A stretch of 64,000 nt of DNA from Sarcocystis neurona (Eukaryota > Apicomplexa > Conoidasida > Eucoccidiorida > Sarcocystidae): NCBI GenBank assembly GCA_000727475.1, contig KL647334.1, positions 256,394 through 320,393 on the forward strand. Reading direction: 5' to 3'. A program made the position numbers and the translations under genes. Positions 23,057 to 35,000 of this stretch are shown in pieces. Under the pieces are notes generated by a model. It made no database searches and was not told the origin of the DNA. It saw only the letters and a program-made list of their open reading frames with translations. Each line of letters begins with the position of its first letter. Position 1 is the first letter of the stretch.

Positions 23057-26000
23057 GTAGGCAGCTTGCTTCTGTGAATTTCGTCGTGGCTGTCCTGGCC
23101 AGCCAGAACAAATGTGGACATGTCTAGTCGTTGGCTGCGTGTATACGTGTATATATATGTATTTATACGTATGTGTGTGTATGTTAGTTATGTGTGTGTA
23201 CGTGTAGATGTATGCACATATACGTATGTGTACATATGTATGTTCGTATGTATATGTATGTATCTGTATTTATGTATCTGTACGTATGTATATGTATGTA
23301 GATGTATGTGTGTCTACCTACGCATGCATGTATATGTATGTGTACATGTATGTGTGGGGGTGTGTGTGTGAGTGCGTCGTCGTTCGCGGGTGTCACTACA
23401 CCAGAAAACGGAGTGGGGACGTCAGCGACGCAGCAGCAGCAGTCTGGGCAAGGACGGCTCCCGGTTTCTCTGCGTCGCCTTCTCGTGCGTGTGTCGTCTT
23501 TTGCTGCAGAGAAGCTAATGCGAATACGAGTGTATTCATCCCCAGCGTCGTCTTCCTCTTCATCGTCTCGCCTATTTGTCCCCAAATATATTTGCACTGG
23601 CCGCGGCTGGACCCCACACACTTCCACGTGCACGTGTCTGTCAGTCCTTCGTGTCTACTTCTTCCCTGCAGAATTTCACCCGCTGCACTCCCCACAGTCG
23701 TCTCTCCATATATTCGTCTGTCTACCGTTCAACACACGGCCTTATCGACACTCCTCTACACGCGATGCATGCGTATCAGTCCCTTCTGTATACCAGGGCG
23801 ACACACGTGTCTTGCTGGGGAGAACTTCACACACACGACGGCGCATGCGCTGCAGGGCGCTCTTCCCCACACATATACACACATGCGTGTTACAATACTA
23901 CGCACGAATACATCTCCACGTTTACGCCCCTGCAGGCCGGTATCCGTTTGCGTGCGTCTGCGTGTATGCCCACACAGCTGCTGCAGCATGGGCTTGCAGC
24001 AAAATGAGCGCCGCGCGTCTCTCTGTGCGTGTAGACGGGGTTTCATTGACGTAGAAACTGCGGAGTGCACTGGGATGTCTTCCTGCGGAGGGACACGAAG
24101 TCGTCGCAATGCGTATATGTGTGCGCATGCATGAGGAGTCGAGCGATACGCAGATGCATGCACATCCACTGACATCTTTTAGGTGTGGACACCCGCTGGT
24201 GTGGGCGTCTGCGTATGGACGCGAGTGGAGGATGGCGTCCCTGCATGGGTCGCAGCTGCTGAAGGCGGGTGCCGTGGCTGAGGGTGTCCATGGCCTCTGC
24301 AGACGTATGTAGATATATACGTGTATACAGATATATATATAGATATATATGCGTGTCCTTACCGTGTATAGACATGCCCTTTACGTTGGAGGGACAGGTA
24401 TGGGTCAAGAGTCCTCCATATGTGTATACTCCTATATTTGCCTGTGTACGCACCTCCACATATAAAGATATGAGTGTATTGATCGTCACACTTGCAAGGC
24501 AGCACCTACGCGTGGCTATGGGCATGGGCAAGTAGGTTCCCCGGTAGGTGGGTCTGTGTGTGTGGGCATACACGCAGACGCATGCAAACGCATACCGGCC
24601 TGCAGGGGCGTAAACGTGGAGATGTGTTCGTACGTATTATACCCCTGTGTGTCTATATGTGTGGGGAAGAGCGCCCTGCAGCGCATGCGCCGCCGTGTAG
24701 TGTAGAAGGGATGTGTGTCGTCGAAACGGCCCTGCAGAAGAGGCGCGAGGGGGGGGGGAAGCGCGGAGACGAGACGCCCTGCAAGGCGCGGGTGCTGCGT
24801 GGGGGGGGGTGCTGCTGGGAAGAGAGCAGCAGGACTCGCAGCAGAAACGAACGACAGGATGGGGTCGGTCGAAAAGGGGAGACGGAGGGGGAACAGCAGC
24901 AGCAACTTTTCCCCTCTTACTACGTGTGCCTCGAGACAGCGTGTCTCCGCATGCGCTTCGCACGTCTCGGCAGCCACGTCTCGTCTCCATATACGTCTAT
25001 AGAGACAGAAAGAGACAAGGGGAGACGCGGAGAGAGTGTCTCGTGTAGGTCTGCGTTTATATGGACACGATGTTTCGACGAGTTACGTGCCCGCAGAAAG
25101 ACTCCCTCTCCCGCTCTTGCTGTCGGTATATACAAGTCGCTATACTGCATGCGCATGCGTCTTCGTACGTATATACATGAGACGTTCCTGGGCTTTCCTT
25201 CTGTGCCACACACTTCCACGTGGTCCATATGCTCAAATACATGTAAACATAGATGTATATATGTGTATAGAGAGAGAGAGAAAGGAGAATACTGCTGTTG
25301 CTGTTTTTGGTGGCCACCCCACATGTGGGTAGACGTGGGGAGAACGTGGGTATCGTTCGGATGTCCTGCTGCTGCTGCCATGCTCCTGCTGTTGAGGAGA
25401 AGGAGGCGATGCGGACTCAGTTCCTGCTCTTTCTCTGCTGCAGCTGGTGCACGAATGGTCTTGCAGGGCTGCAGCAGCAGCAGAGTCCTCTCGATTGCCC
25501 GCTGCAGACACGTCCGCGACAGCAGCTCTGATCTGCTGCTGGTGCTGTCTTCTTCTGCCGTTGCGGCGCTGCTGCTGCTGCTCTGCTGCTGCTGCCCCTG
25601 CTGCTGCGCGTTTGGCTGTGCTGCTGCGGCGCTGCTCTAGTGAGGCGGCTGTTGCCGTTCTGTCTGCAGCTGCTGTGGTGTGTGCATCTACGGTGCTGCT
25701 GCTGCTGCTGGCCTGTTGCTGCTGCGAGACTCCTGCTGTTGCCCTGCTGCGGGGGTGCTGCGGCTTCCACATTGCTGCCGTCGTATAAGAGAGTGCGCCA
25801 CCGGTTCTGCTGCTGCTGTCTGACACTGCTGCTGTTGCGGGCTGCTGTGGGAAGTTGCCAGCGCGGCTGCTGATCTCTTGATCACGTGACTGCTGCTGCG
25901 GTTACTCTCCCTTCTGTTGGACGACGTGCCTGCAGACGTGAAGCTCGGTATTGAGTCGGTGTCTTTGGGGACTCCCACGCGCATGCATTTGCCTGCTGCC

Positions 26001-29000
26001 TCCGAAGAATCTGCCTCTTCCACGTCCTCTTCCGTGTCGTCGTCTTCGTCTTCCTCTCCGTCGCGTCGCAGCAAAGGAGCAGCAACAGCAGCAGCAGCCG
26101 TCGCTGCCACCGCCTCGTCGTCCCCACACCAAAAGAAGAAGCAGCAACAGCAGGGAAACGGGCTGCAGCGACAGCAGGAGCAACAGAACGGACAACAGCA
26201 GCAGCTGCTGCTCCCGAGACACTGTAGAGAAACACACACAACATACGCAGCGCCTCTCTATATTTCTTTCTTTCGCAGCAGCAGCACGAATGGGCGCAGC
26301 TCTGTCATACGCAAGACGGTGCAGCTCGGCGGCTTCCCCGTGATGGTACGCAGCTGCGTTTGTTCGACTCGAGGTGAGCAGACGCGACCGCGCAGCAGCA
26401 CAAGAGCAGAAGTAAAAGCGAGAAGAATGGCAGAGCAAAAACAGGAGAAGAAGAAGCAGAAGAAGAAGACCCGACAGGAGCAGCGCACAGCCGCAAGAGC
26501 CGTCTCAACAGCAACAGCAGCAGCAACGACGTGTTTGAAGAAGTAGCAACTGCTGAAGGCTTATAGATATATACCGCTGCAGGAATATGTTGTTGCTGAG
26601 ATAAGCTGCTGTCTCAGTATTATCTGGCTCCTCCCGCTGTATAGAGCTGCTGCGGGTGCAGACGCCTCTCGGTTGCTGCGATTGCTGCAGCCCAAGAAGC
26701 GTTGTTGTTGCTTGTCGCTAGGCCGTGCACCTGCTGCAGCTGCTCCGAAGAACTGCTGCTGCTCGTTCTCCCTGCTGGTGCTGCTGCTGGGTTTCCAGCT
26801 GCGTCGTCGGTGCTGCTGCTGCTGCTCCTGCTCTGCTGCTGGTGGTGCGACGGTCGCTGCGTCTTTGTGCCCCCGGGTTGCCGTCGCAGCGGCAGGTGCT
26901 GCTGCTGCAGCTGTCGCTTCGCTGTCACTGGTGCTGCTACCTTTGTCCTGCCGGTGCTGCTGCTGCCGGCGTCTTGTTCCCTGCGGCTGCTGCTGGTGGT
27001 CCTGGCTCACGTGCTCCTGCGCACCCCCTGCAGTAGTTGTTCTTGTGTGCTGCTCCTGCGGCCTGTTCACAAACCTCGTAGACGTCTGAATCCTGTTGCC
27101 TCTGGTTTCTTTGCTACTTCTGCCGTTGCTGCCCCTTCTGCTGTTGCTGCTGCTGCTGTTGCTGCTAGTCGTCCTTCTCCTGCTGTTGCTGCTGCTACTG
27201 CTGCTGATCCTCCTGCTGCTGCTCACGCACTGTAGCTGCCTCGTCTTCCTTCCTCCTGCTGCGCCTGCTGCTGGTTGTTGCTGCTTGTTTGTTTCTGCTG
27301 CTGCTGCTGCTGCCGGAGGAGGACGAAGAGGAGAAGGAGAGGAGCAACAGGACGTCGAGTAGAAGTAGCGTCGTTGGTGTGTTGCTGCCGCTGTTGCCGC
27401 TGCTGCCACAGGACTTGTGCGTCGCTTTTCTTCTTCTTTTCAACTCCCGGTGTCGCCCTTCTTTTTGCTGCTGCCGCTGCTGCTGCCTCCGCTGCCGCAC
27501 CCTCGACTGCTGCAGCTGTTGCTGCCGCAGCTGCCGCTGCTGCTCAGTTTCTTCTTCTTGGTTTTCCTGTGCAGAGCTTCTTTTCCGTACACCGTCCGCG
27601 TCTTTTTCTTCTCTCGCTTTTCCCCAGGAATGAGCCCCGAGGAGCTGCAGCAGGCCGGTGAAGACACAGACGACGGAGGAGGATATTTCATCGTCAACGG
27701 CGTCGAGAAAGTGTTGCGTTTTGTACTGCAGCAACGCACCAACTTCCCTCTAGCGCTCAAAAGAGAGTCCTTCCAAGAAAGAGAAGAGTTCTGCACCTCC
27801 CACGCAGTCGTCTTCCGCTGTCAAAGGTATAAACGTCTCCCTTTTCCACTACATGTGCGTAGGTATACGTAGATGAATGCCGTTCCTGTGATATGTGTGC
27901 TACATATAACGTATACATACATACATATGCGTCTCTCGATATATGCGTACGCCTTGATATGTGTATGTATATACATATATACATTTGTATATGTGTAGTA
28001 GACACACGGGTATGCTGTGATATATATATTTATGTATACATGTGTCGATATATGCGTATGCGGCCATATGTATGCCCACATATATATATATAGCACAGCG
28101 TGTCTCGGTATATGCATATGCTGTGATATGTGTACATACGTATATATATATGTGTACATGCGTAAATTGTGTGTTATATATATATTACATGTGTGATAGG
28201 AATGTATCAGTAAATGGAGCAGAGATACCCCTATCTTGGAGTCTCTCTTCGTATGTATGTAGAGAGCAAGATGTATTTGTGTGTGGTATGAGGAGGTTCA
28301 CGTGTGTATAGATGGATATATTTCTGTGTGTGGCTTGAGAAGAGTCTAAATATGTTCGTCTTTATAGATCGAGGAGGTATGCATGCGGATGTGGGTGTGG
28401 GTGGTGGACAGCACAGATGTGCATGCGGGCGTTGCTGTGTAGAGGAGTTCTCTGCGTGTTGATATGGACGTCATTCCCAACATTTTAATGCGGAGACTCT
28501 GCGTCTGCTGCATGCGGATAAAAAGGGTTTTTGAAGGATATGACGTGGGCAACGGGCAGAAGAGAGACGCGCGACGGAGAATGCAGGGCAAACGCCTCTT
28601 TTAAGCCCCGGACGAGGGAAGGGAGTGCTGCCGGGCTGCTGACACCTGCCAAGAGTTCAGAATTCAACGGAGAGAAAGTCTACTGGCACTTCCATAAAAT
28701 ACGTCCATACATGTGTATAGAGAGAGAGATGGGTAGATACAAAATATAAATATACGGCTCCGCGTAAACACGCAGAGACGTGGATATTGGACACAGCTGC
28801 ACGTACTAGCATATATATGTGTGTGGATTGCTGCTGTGTATATATGTGTACGTAGGCATACACGTGTATGTATGTGTAAATGTATGAAGATGTTGAATAT
28901 ATCGGTCTGTTTTGTAGTAGTGAATACATATATGCGTGTGTTTATGTTTTGATCTATCAGTTTATCCACACATGTATATTTTCATGTGTATGTTATGTAT

Positions 29001-32000
29001 GTGTAGCGTGTGTGTAGGAGGAGATAAATAGCGACGGACACGTTGGCGTCTGTTGCCGCTGCTGCTGCTGGTGCTTCTGACTCACCCCCGTGCCGACTAT
29101 TTTTGTTGTCCCATTTTTTCTAAAAGCGGATACACGTGTGTCTGTGTAGGTATTCATGCGCATGCGCCTTGCCTGGGCCCCGCAGTTCGTGGCGTAGAAG
29201 TTCCCCCCTCTTCGTTTCGCTTCCTGCCCTGTCCGCCCGCTCTTCCTCTATTCGTCCGTCCTTTCGATGCTTTGTCTACCTCTGCACTTTCTCTTCTTCT
29301 ACCCACACATATATATGTACGTATAGATAGATACATGTGCCTGCTTTTTTGTGTATATCTGTATGCCTGTATCACTTCATGTGTGTATTTCTGTCCGTGT
29401 GTATACCCCTGTGTGTAGGTTCGTCCCCTTCAGTGCATGCAGCAATTCACTTTGCTAGTCCTTGTTGCTTGTCTTCCGTTTGCCGCCTTCGTACGTGTGT
29501 GTGGCCTTCTCGTTTCCCTTCCTCGTCTTCTCTTATATGTGCGTGTCTCTCTTCTCTGTCTCTGTGTGCCCGTGTCTCCGTCTCCCTCTGTGTGTCTCCG
29601 TCTCTCTCTCTGTGTCTCTCTCTGCGTCTTGCTGGGCTATACTCCCTGTGTCGCATGCAGACTGCATGCCGCAGCTCGGTCTCTTTTGGGGTGCGTTGCT
29701 GCTCCGTTTTTCTCTCTTTCAACCTCTCTGAAGACAACTTACTTCTGAATAGCGGGTTACAGCAGCGCAGGCTTTCTTCTCTTTTATGTTGCTGCTGCTT
29801 GCTCATTACTTCCTTTTGATCCGCCTCTACAGTCCTCCTTCACACGACGCGCAGCTGCTTCTCCTTTCTCGCCGGTGAATGCCCCCGGTCCACTTTTGTC
29901 TCCTGCGTATATTTGTCTTTTCTTAGACCTTCCTCTATCGCCCCTGCTTTCTTTCTCTCTGCTTCTCTTTCTGCCTCTGTGTGTAAACGTAGGAAGAGAA
30001 AGAGAGACACACACGCACACCGCGGTGCTGCTGCTGCTGCTCCTGCTGCTGTTGCTGCTGCTCCTGCTGCTGCTGCTGCTGCTCCTGCTGCTGCTGCTCC
30101 TGCTGCTGCTGCTCCTGCTGCTGCTGCNNNNNNNNNNNNNNNNNNNNNNNNNNNNNNNNNNNNNNNNNNNNNNNNNNNNNNNNNNNNNNNNNNNNNNNNN
30201 NNNNNNNNNNNNNNNNNNNNNNNNNNNNNNNNNNNNNNNNNNNNNNNNNNNNNNNNNNNNNNNNNNNNNNNNNNNNNNNNNNNNNNNNNNNNNNNNNNNN
30301 NNNNNNNNNNNNNNNNNNNNNNNNNNNNNNNNNNNNNNNNNNNNNNNNNNNNNNNNNNNNNNNNNNNNNNNNNNNNNNNNNNNNNNNNNNNNNNNNNNNN
30401 NNNNNNNNNNNNNNNNNNNNNNNNNNNNNNNNNNNNNNNNNNNNNNNNNNNNNNNNNNNNNNNNNNNNNNNNNNNNNNNNNNNNNNNNNNNNNNNNNNNN
30501 NNNNNNNNNNNNNNNNNNNNNNNNNNNNNNNNNNNNNNNNNNNNNNNNNNNNNNNNNNNNNNNNNNNNNNNNNNNNNNNNNNNNNNNNNNNNNNNNNNNN
30601 NNNNNNNNNNNNNNNNNNNNNNNNNNNNNNNNNNNNNNNNNNNNNNNNNNNNNNNNNNNNNNNNNNNNNNNNNNNNNNNNNNNNNNNNNNNNNNNNNNNN
30701 NNNNNNNNNNNNNNNTCCTGCTGCTGCTACTGCTGCTGCTGCTACTGCTGCTGGTGCTGCTGCTGCTGCTACTGCTTCGGCGGCCGCGACCATGACACCT
30801 GCATGCGGTTTTTTTATCTCCTGTTGCTGCTGCTGCTGCACTACTGCATGCGCGGCGTCTGGACATTTCTTTCACCGCACGCGCCTGTCGCGCGGCTTTT
30901 TTTCCTGCTGCAGGCTTGATGGCACATGCATCTCAAATTTTCTCCTGGACACAGAAGACGGCCGGTGCTGCTTTCGTATCCTCCTTAATAGACAGGAACA
31001 CTTCTTCCCGTTCCTGCTGCTGCTGCGCTGTCTTGCGGGCGAGCTGTCGTTGCAGCAGCTCAAAGCCAAGCTGCTGCAGCACTGCTGGGAGGACCCACAC
31101 GAAGCAGCAACTGTCAATTTCTTTCTTGAAGAAGAAGCTTTCGAAGATGGTGCTGCCTTTGCTGACAGCGATATTTATGAACACCGGGTCAGAAGTCTTC
31201 TCCTAAAACATACGTGTTCATCAGGAAGAAACGTGGAACACACAGGCGTCTCTCTATTCCTATCGACATAACACATGGGGACACAGACACACATTCACAG
31301 GTATATATATTGATGTCCCTGGATATATCTAGAGAGAGAAATATGCACACGGATCTGCACATATATATATATATATATATATATGTAGAGAGAGAGAGTT
31401 GTACGTAAATGTATATATATATGTAGATATATATATATGTATATATATGTAAGTATATTCTTGTGTGTGAGGAGGACGTAGGTGAATTTTTTGTAAGTGA
31501 ATACGGATTTACTCCCGTGACGACGGGTCCGGAGTATGTGGCGCATGCTGGGCGGGGGGAGGAGACGCCATCCCTGCTGCAGGGGGAAGTCACCATATTC
31601 ACGTATGTCTGTCACGAGAATATACACGTGTTCGTATCTCTCTCTCTTTGTCTATACACAAACTGGCCTCCATATTCTATGTGTATGCATAGATAGAGAT
31701 ATATATACATCTTTGTGTATACGTACGTATGTAATATGCGTAGGTACATACACATATATATATGTATATGCGTGCACACGTATATCTATATATGTATATG
31801 TATGTGAACATATGGTATGGACACTCGCACGTATTATATCAAAGTAAATATATACACGTCTTTCTATAGCCCTCCTACATCTCTAATATGTATATGTGAA
31901 TAGGTCATTCTATATATATGTATATATGTGTACGTGCATGCAAAGTTTGAACACAAGAATTTCCCTGTATTTCTTCGTATACGTATTTCAGTGTGGACAC

Positions 32001-35000
32001 ATCTATGGGGCATACATACTCCTGTATACGTTTACACATGCCCAAGGCCTTCTCTCATCTATTGCATCAAGATGAAGTTGTACATATACCTGTTTTATAT
32101 GTGTGTATATATATGCGTTACACTTCCTCGTGTAACGAAGAAGGACGAAGTTTTTGTACGTATACGTCTCTGTATATATCTGTGTGTGGCCGTGTTATAT
32201 GTAGTGCGTGTATGTATGGGGGGGCACATATATATTGTAGACAACACTTTATGTATGTTGTATATATTTGTATATGTGTGTGTGGTTAAGCTTTCGTGCT
32301 GTCTAAACCCAGCCGTGTCTGTGTCTCTATACGAGTGAATATGTGTTTGTCTGCTTTCCGGTGTTTGTCTGTAAACATTCCTATCTATAGTGATCTCTCA
32401 TTTATATATGAAGGGTTGTGTAGGCATGTAACACTGCTCGACGTATGTGTGTAGGTATGGATGTCTCTGTCTCTGGCCGTAGAGGGAGTCTATAGATATG
32501 TCCATGTGTAAGTTTGTACATACATATATATATACATATATGGATGACGGCGGACGTCCATGTATATCTATGTAGTGTGTCTCTGTCCGTCTCCCTGGCT
32601 GTCTCCCCGTCTCCGTGTCTCCCCGTCTCCGTGTCTCCCTGTCTCCGTGTCTCCCCGTCTCTGTGTTTCTCTGTCCCTCTCTGTGCGGGCACAGTATGTA
32701 CATCAATATATATGTGTGTGGATGTATTTCTTCCGGCCTTTTTCTTCGCATGCACCTGTTGATGTGCAGGCTCTGGCGCGTCTGGGGAAATTGTTTTACT
32801 CTGCTGTCGAATGGCTGCTACCGCCGGCTGCGACGCTCGAAGACGCAGGGCGGATCGTCATCGAGCAGGCAGTGCTGCCGCATGTCGACGACTGGAGCGA
32901 GAAATTCGAAGTGGCTCTCCTCATGTTCAGGAAGCTGCGTTTGATGAAGGCAGGGAAAATTGCTGTAAGGAAATCTTCCTACACACACGTATATATTGGA
33001 AAAGCCAAAAGAGAGTCGTCCTCTACATATATGTTATGTGTGAGTACAGAGGATAGGGGCACGCATGCAGACGTGTGTGGGGTGGCCGTGATGGATATAC
33101 TTGTCCTTCGGAGTATATTTATATGGAGATAGGTACGTGCGTGTGTGCGTGTGTATATTGTATCTCTGTGTCTATTTCTCTGAAGTTCTATAAATACGTA
33201 GATGTCTGTGAAGAGGCATATTTATCCTGGAGTCCTCGCTGCTGCCAAAGGTTCTGTTGTGGCATGCAAACGGGTACATATTCGTACATGTACATATGTG
33301 CCTTGGATACAGGATACATATCGATACGTAGATATATGTGTATATGTATGGGTGTCTGTGATTTGTGTTAATACGTGTATATATATGTACGTATTTATAG
33401 GCAGATATATATATGGATATATGTGGTAGGGAGCAGATATGCAGGAACTGAGACAGACGCGTGAGTATGGGGAGAAGAAGATGAACAAGATTGAGACAAA
33501 TGTATGAAGGAAAGGGCAGTTCCTGGCACCACTGGCCAGGTGACTTCGATGTGTAGAGACACCAGAGCGAGAGCGTTTGAGAGGTGTACGTACACTGCGC
33601 AGGAAGGGCGGCGTCGTCCGTTTCTCTTTCCATGCAAGGCTTTACTCTTTTGAGAGCTCGCCTTCTCGCCGCGGACGATTTTTTGTGGACTTTTCGTTTA
33701 TTTTGCGGGTCCTCTCCGTCGCGTCCTTCTTCCTCAGTTGGTCTTCTTCTGCTCACGTGCAACCCCATACTCTCCGCACACGCTGCGCGCGCGCCTCGCC
33801 GGTGTACGTGCACCGCGCGTTGCCGGCTTTGTTGAAGAGGCTTCTGCCGGTTACTTCCCCGTCTTCGACGTCCTCGTCTGCAGGGAAGGCAGGGCTCGCG
33901 GTCCAGGATGTCCCAGTCTTCTGCTTGCGTCGTGTGCTGCAGTGTGCTGCAGTGTATGTACACCTCAGAAGGTGGTGCACGCCGTCTGGTGCTGCCGACT
34001 CGCGTCATTCGCTGGGCTGCTGCGATTGTCGGGTGTACGTACACCGGAAACGTTCTTCCACTTGTGTCGCCTGTGCGATGATGATGCGGCGTGTGTCTGT
34101 GGGGGTCGCACAGGGCAGACCGCAGTCCTTTGCTGCACGTCTCTGGTGTACGTACACCGGAAACTCGTCTTGCGTGCATTTCCCACCTGCGATGCATGCA
34201 GCCGGAAAACCTGGACTCCTTCGCATATCAAGAGCTTGTGCTTCCAGGACAAATGATGGCCGCCGTCTTAAAAGATGCACTTCTCTCCTGCCTCGCCAAA
34301 GTGCGACTCAACTACTTGCAGGTAGAACAAGAAATACTTCGCTATACGTCGTGCACAGCCATATATATATATATATATTCATATATCTGGATAGACGAAT
34401 ATACGCATATATGTATACATACACATATATATGCGAAGTACGTATCCGGCGCACATGTGCTTCCATATGTATGGAAGATATAGATGTATATAAGGCACAT
34501 GTATATACCTACGTGTAAATATAATGTGTCTGTCTTGGTATATATATACATATATGTATATCGATGACATCTGCTTGTGTGTGTTTGACTATCGTCATAT
34601 ATGTATATATAATATAGAAGAATACACATGCGTGCACATACATAGATCTGCTATACATCTGTGTACGTATATATGAATATGTGTGGCCTGATGCGTTTGT
34701 GTGGATGTAACACACACGCTTATTTGACGTGCGTCTTTCCCGGGGACTATATATATATATATGTGTACCCTCCTATGTGTATAGTACCTATGTACGCATG
34801 GTTTTGTGTGTCTGCGTATGTGTGTGTATATACGTATGTGTAGGGCTATGTTGTACACACGGTCTTTCTACAAGCTTGTGTACATGTGTACACGTATATA
34901 TAGATATGTGTAGAGATATGTATTGCCAAGCACCCCCGCAGCGATGTATGTGTATATACGTGACGACGAGAACGTAGCTGTATGTGTATGGAGGACGAGG

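Noticed and set aside
24183..24310. A + frame in intron 1 ([20 protein letters not shown]) as a possible RPA2 exon
   Set aside because: It matches no RPA2 block; exons 1 and 2 join in phase and align continuously with the family without it.
26279..26373. Separate RPA2 exon starting at acceptor TTTCGCAG (26271-26278)
   Set aside because: The conserved CRETHTTY block immediately upstream is in the same open frame, so the exon is continuous from 25936.
31463..31620. A + frame with [14 protein letters not shown] in RPA2 intron 4 that could match the family's YLGECF
   Set aside because: Exon 5 (ALARLGKLF) is a clearly better match to that position and joins in phase.
33172..34197. A 341-codon minus-strand frame as an antisense gene
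   Set aside because: It lies across an RPA2 intron, its repeated peptides (GVRTPE-like) are the translated palindrome, and it has no recognisable domain.
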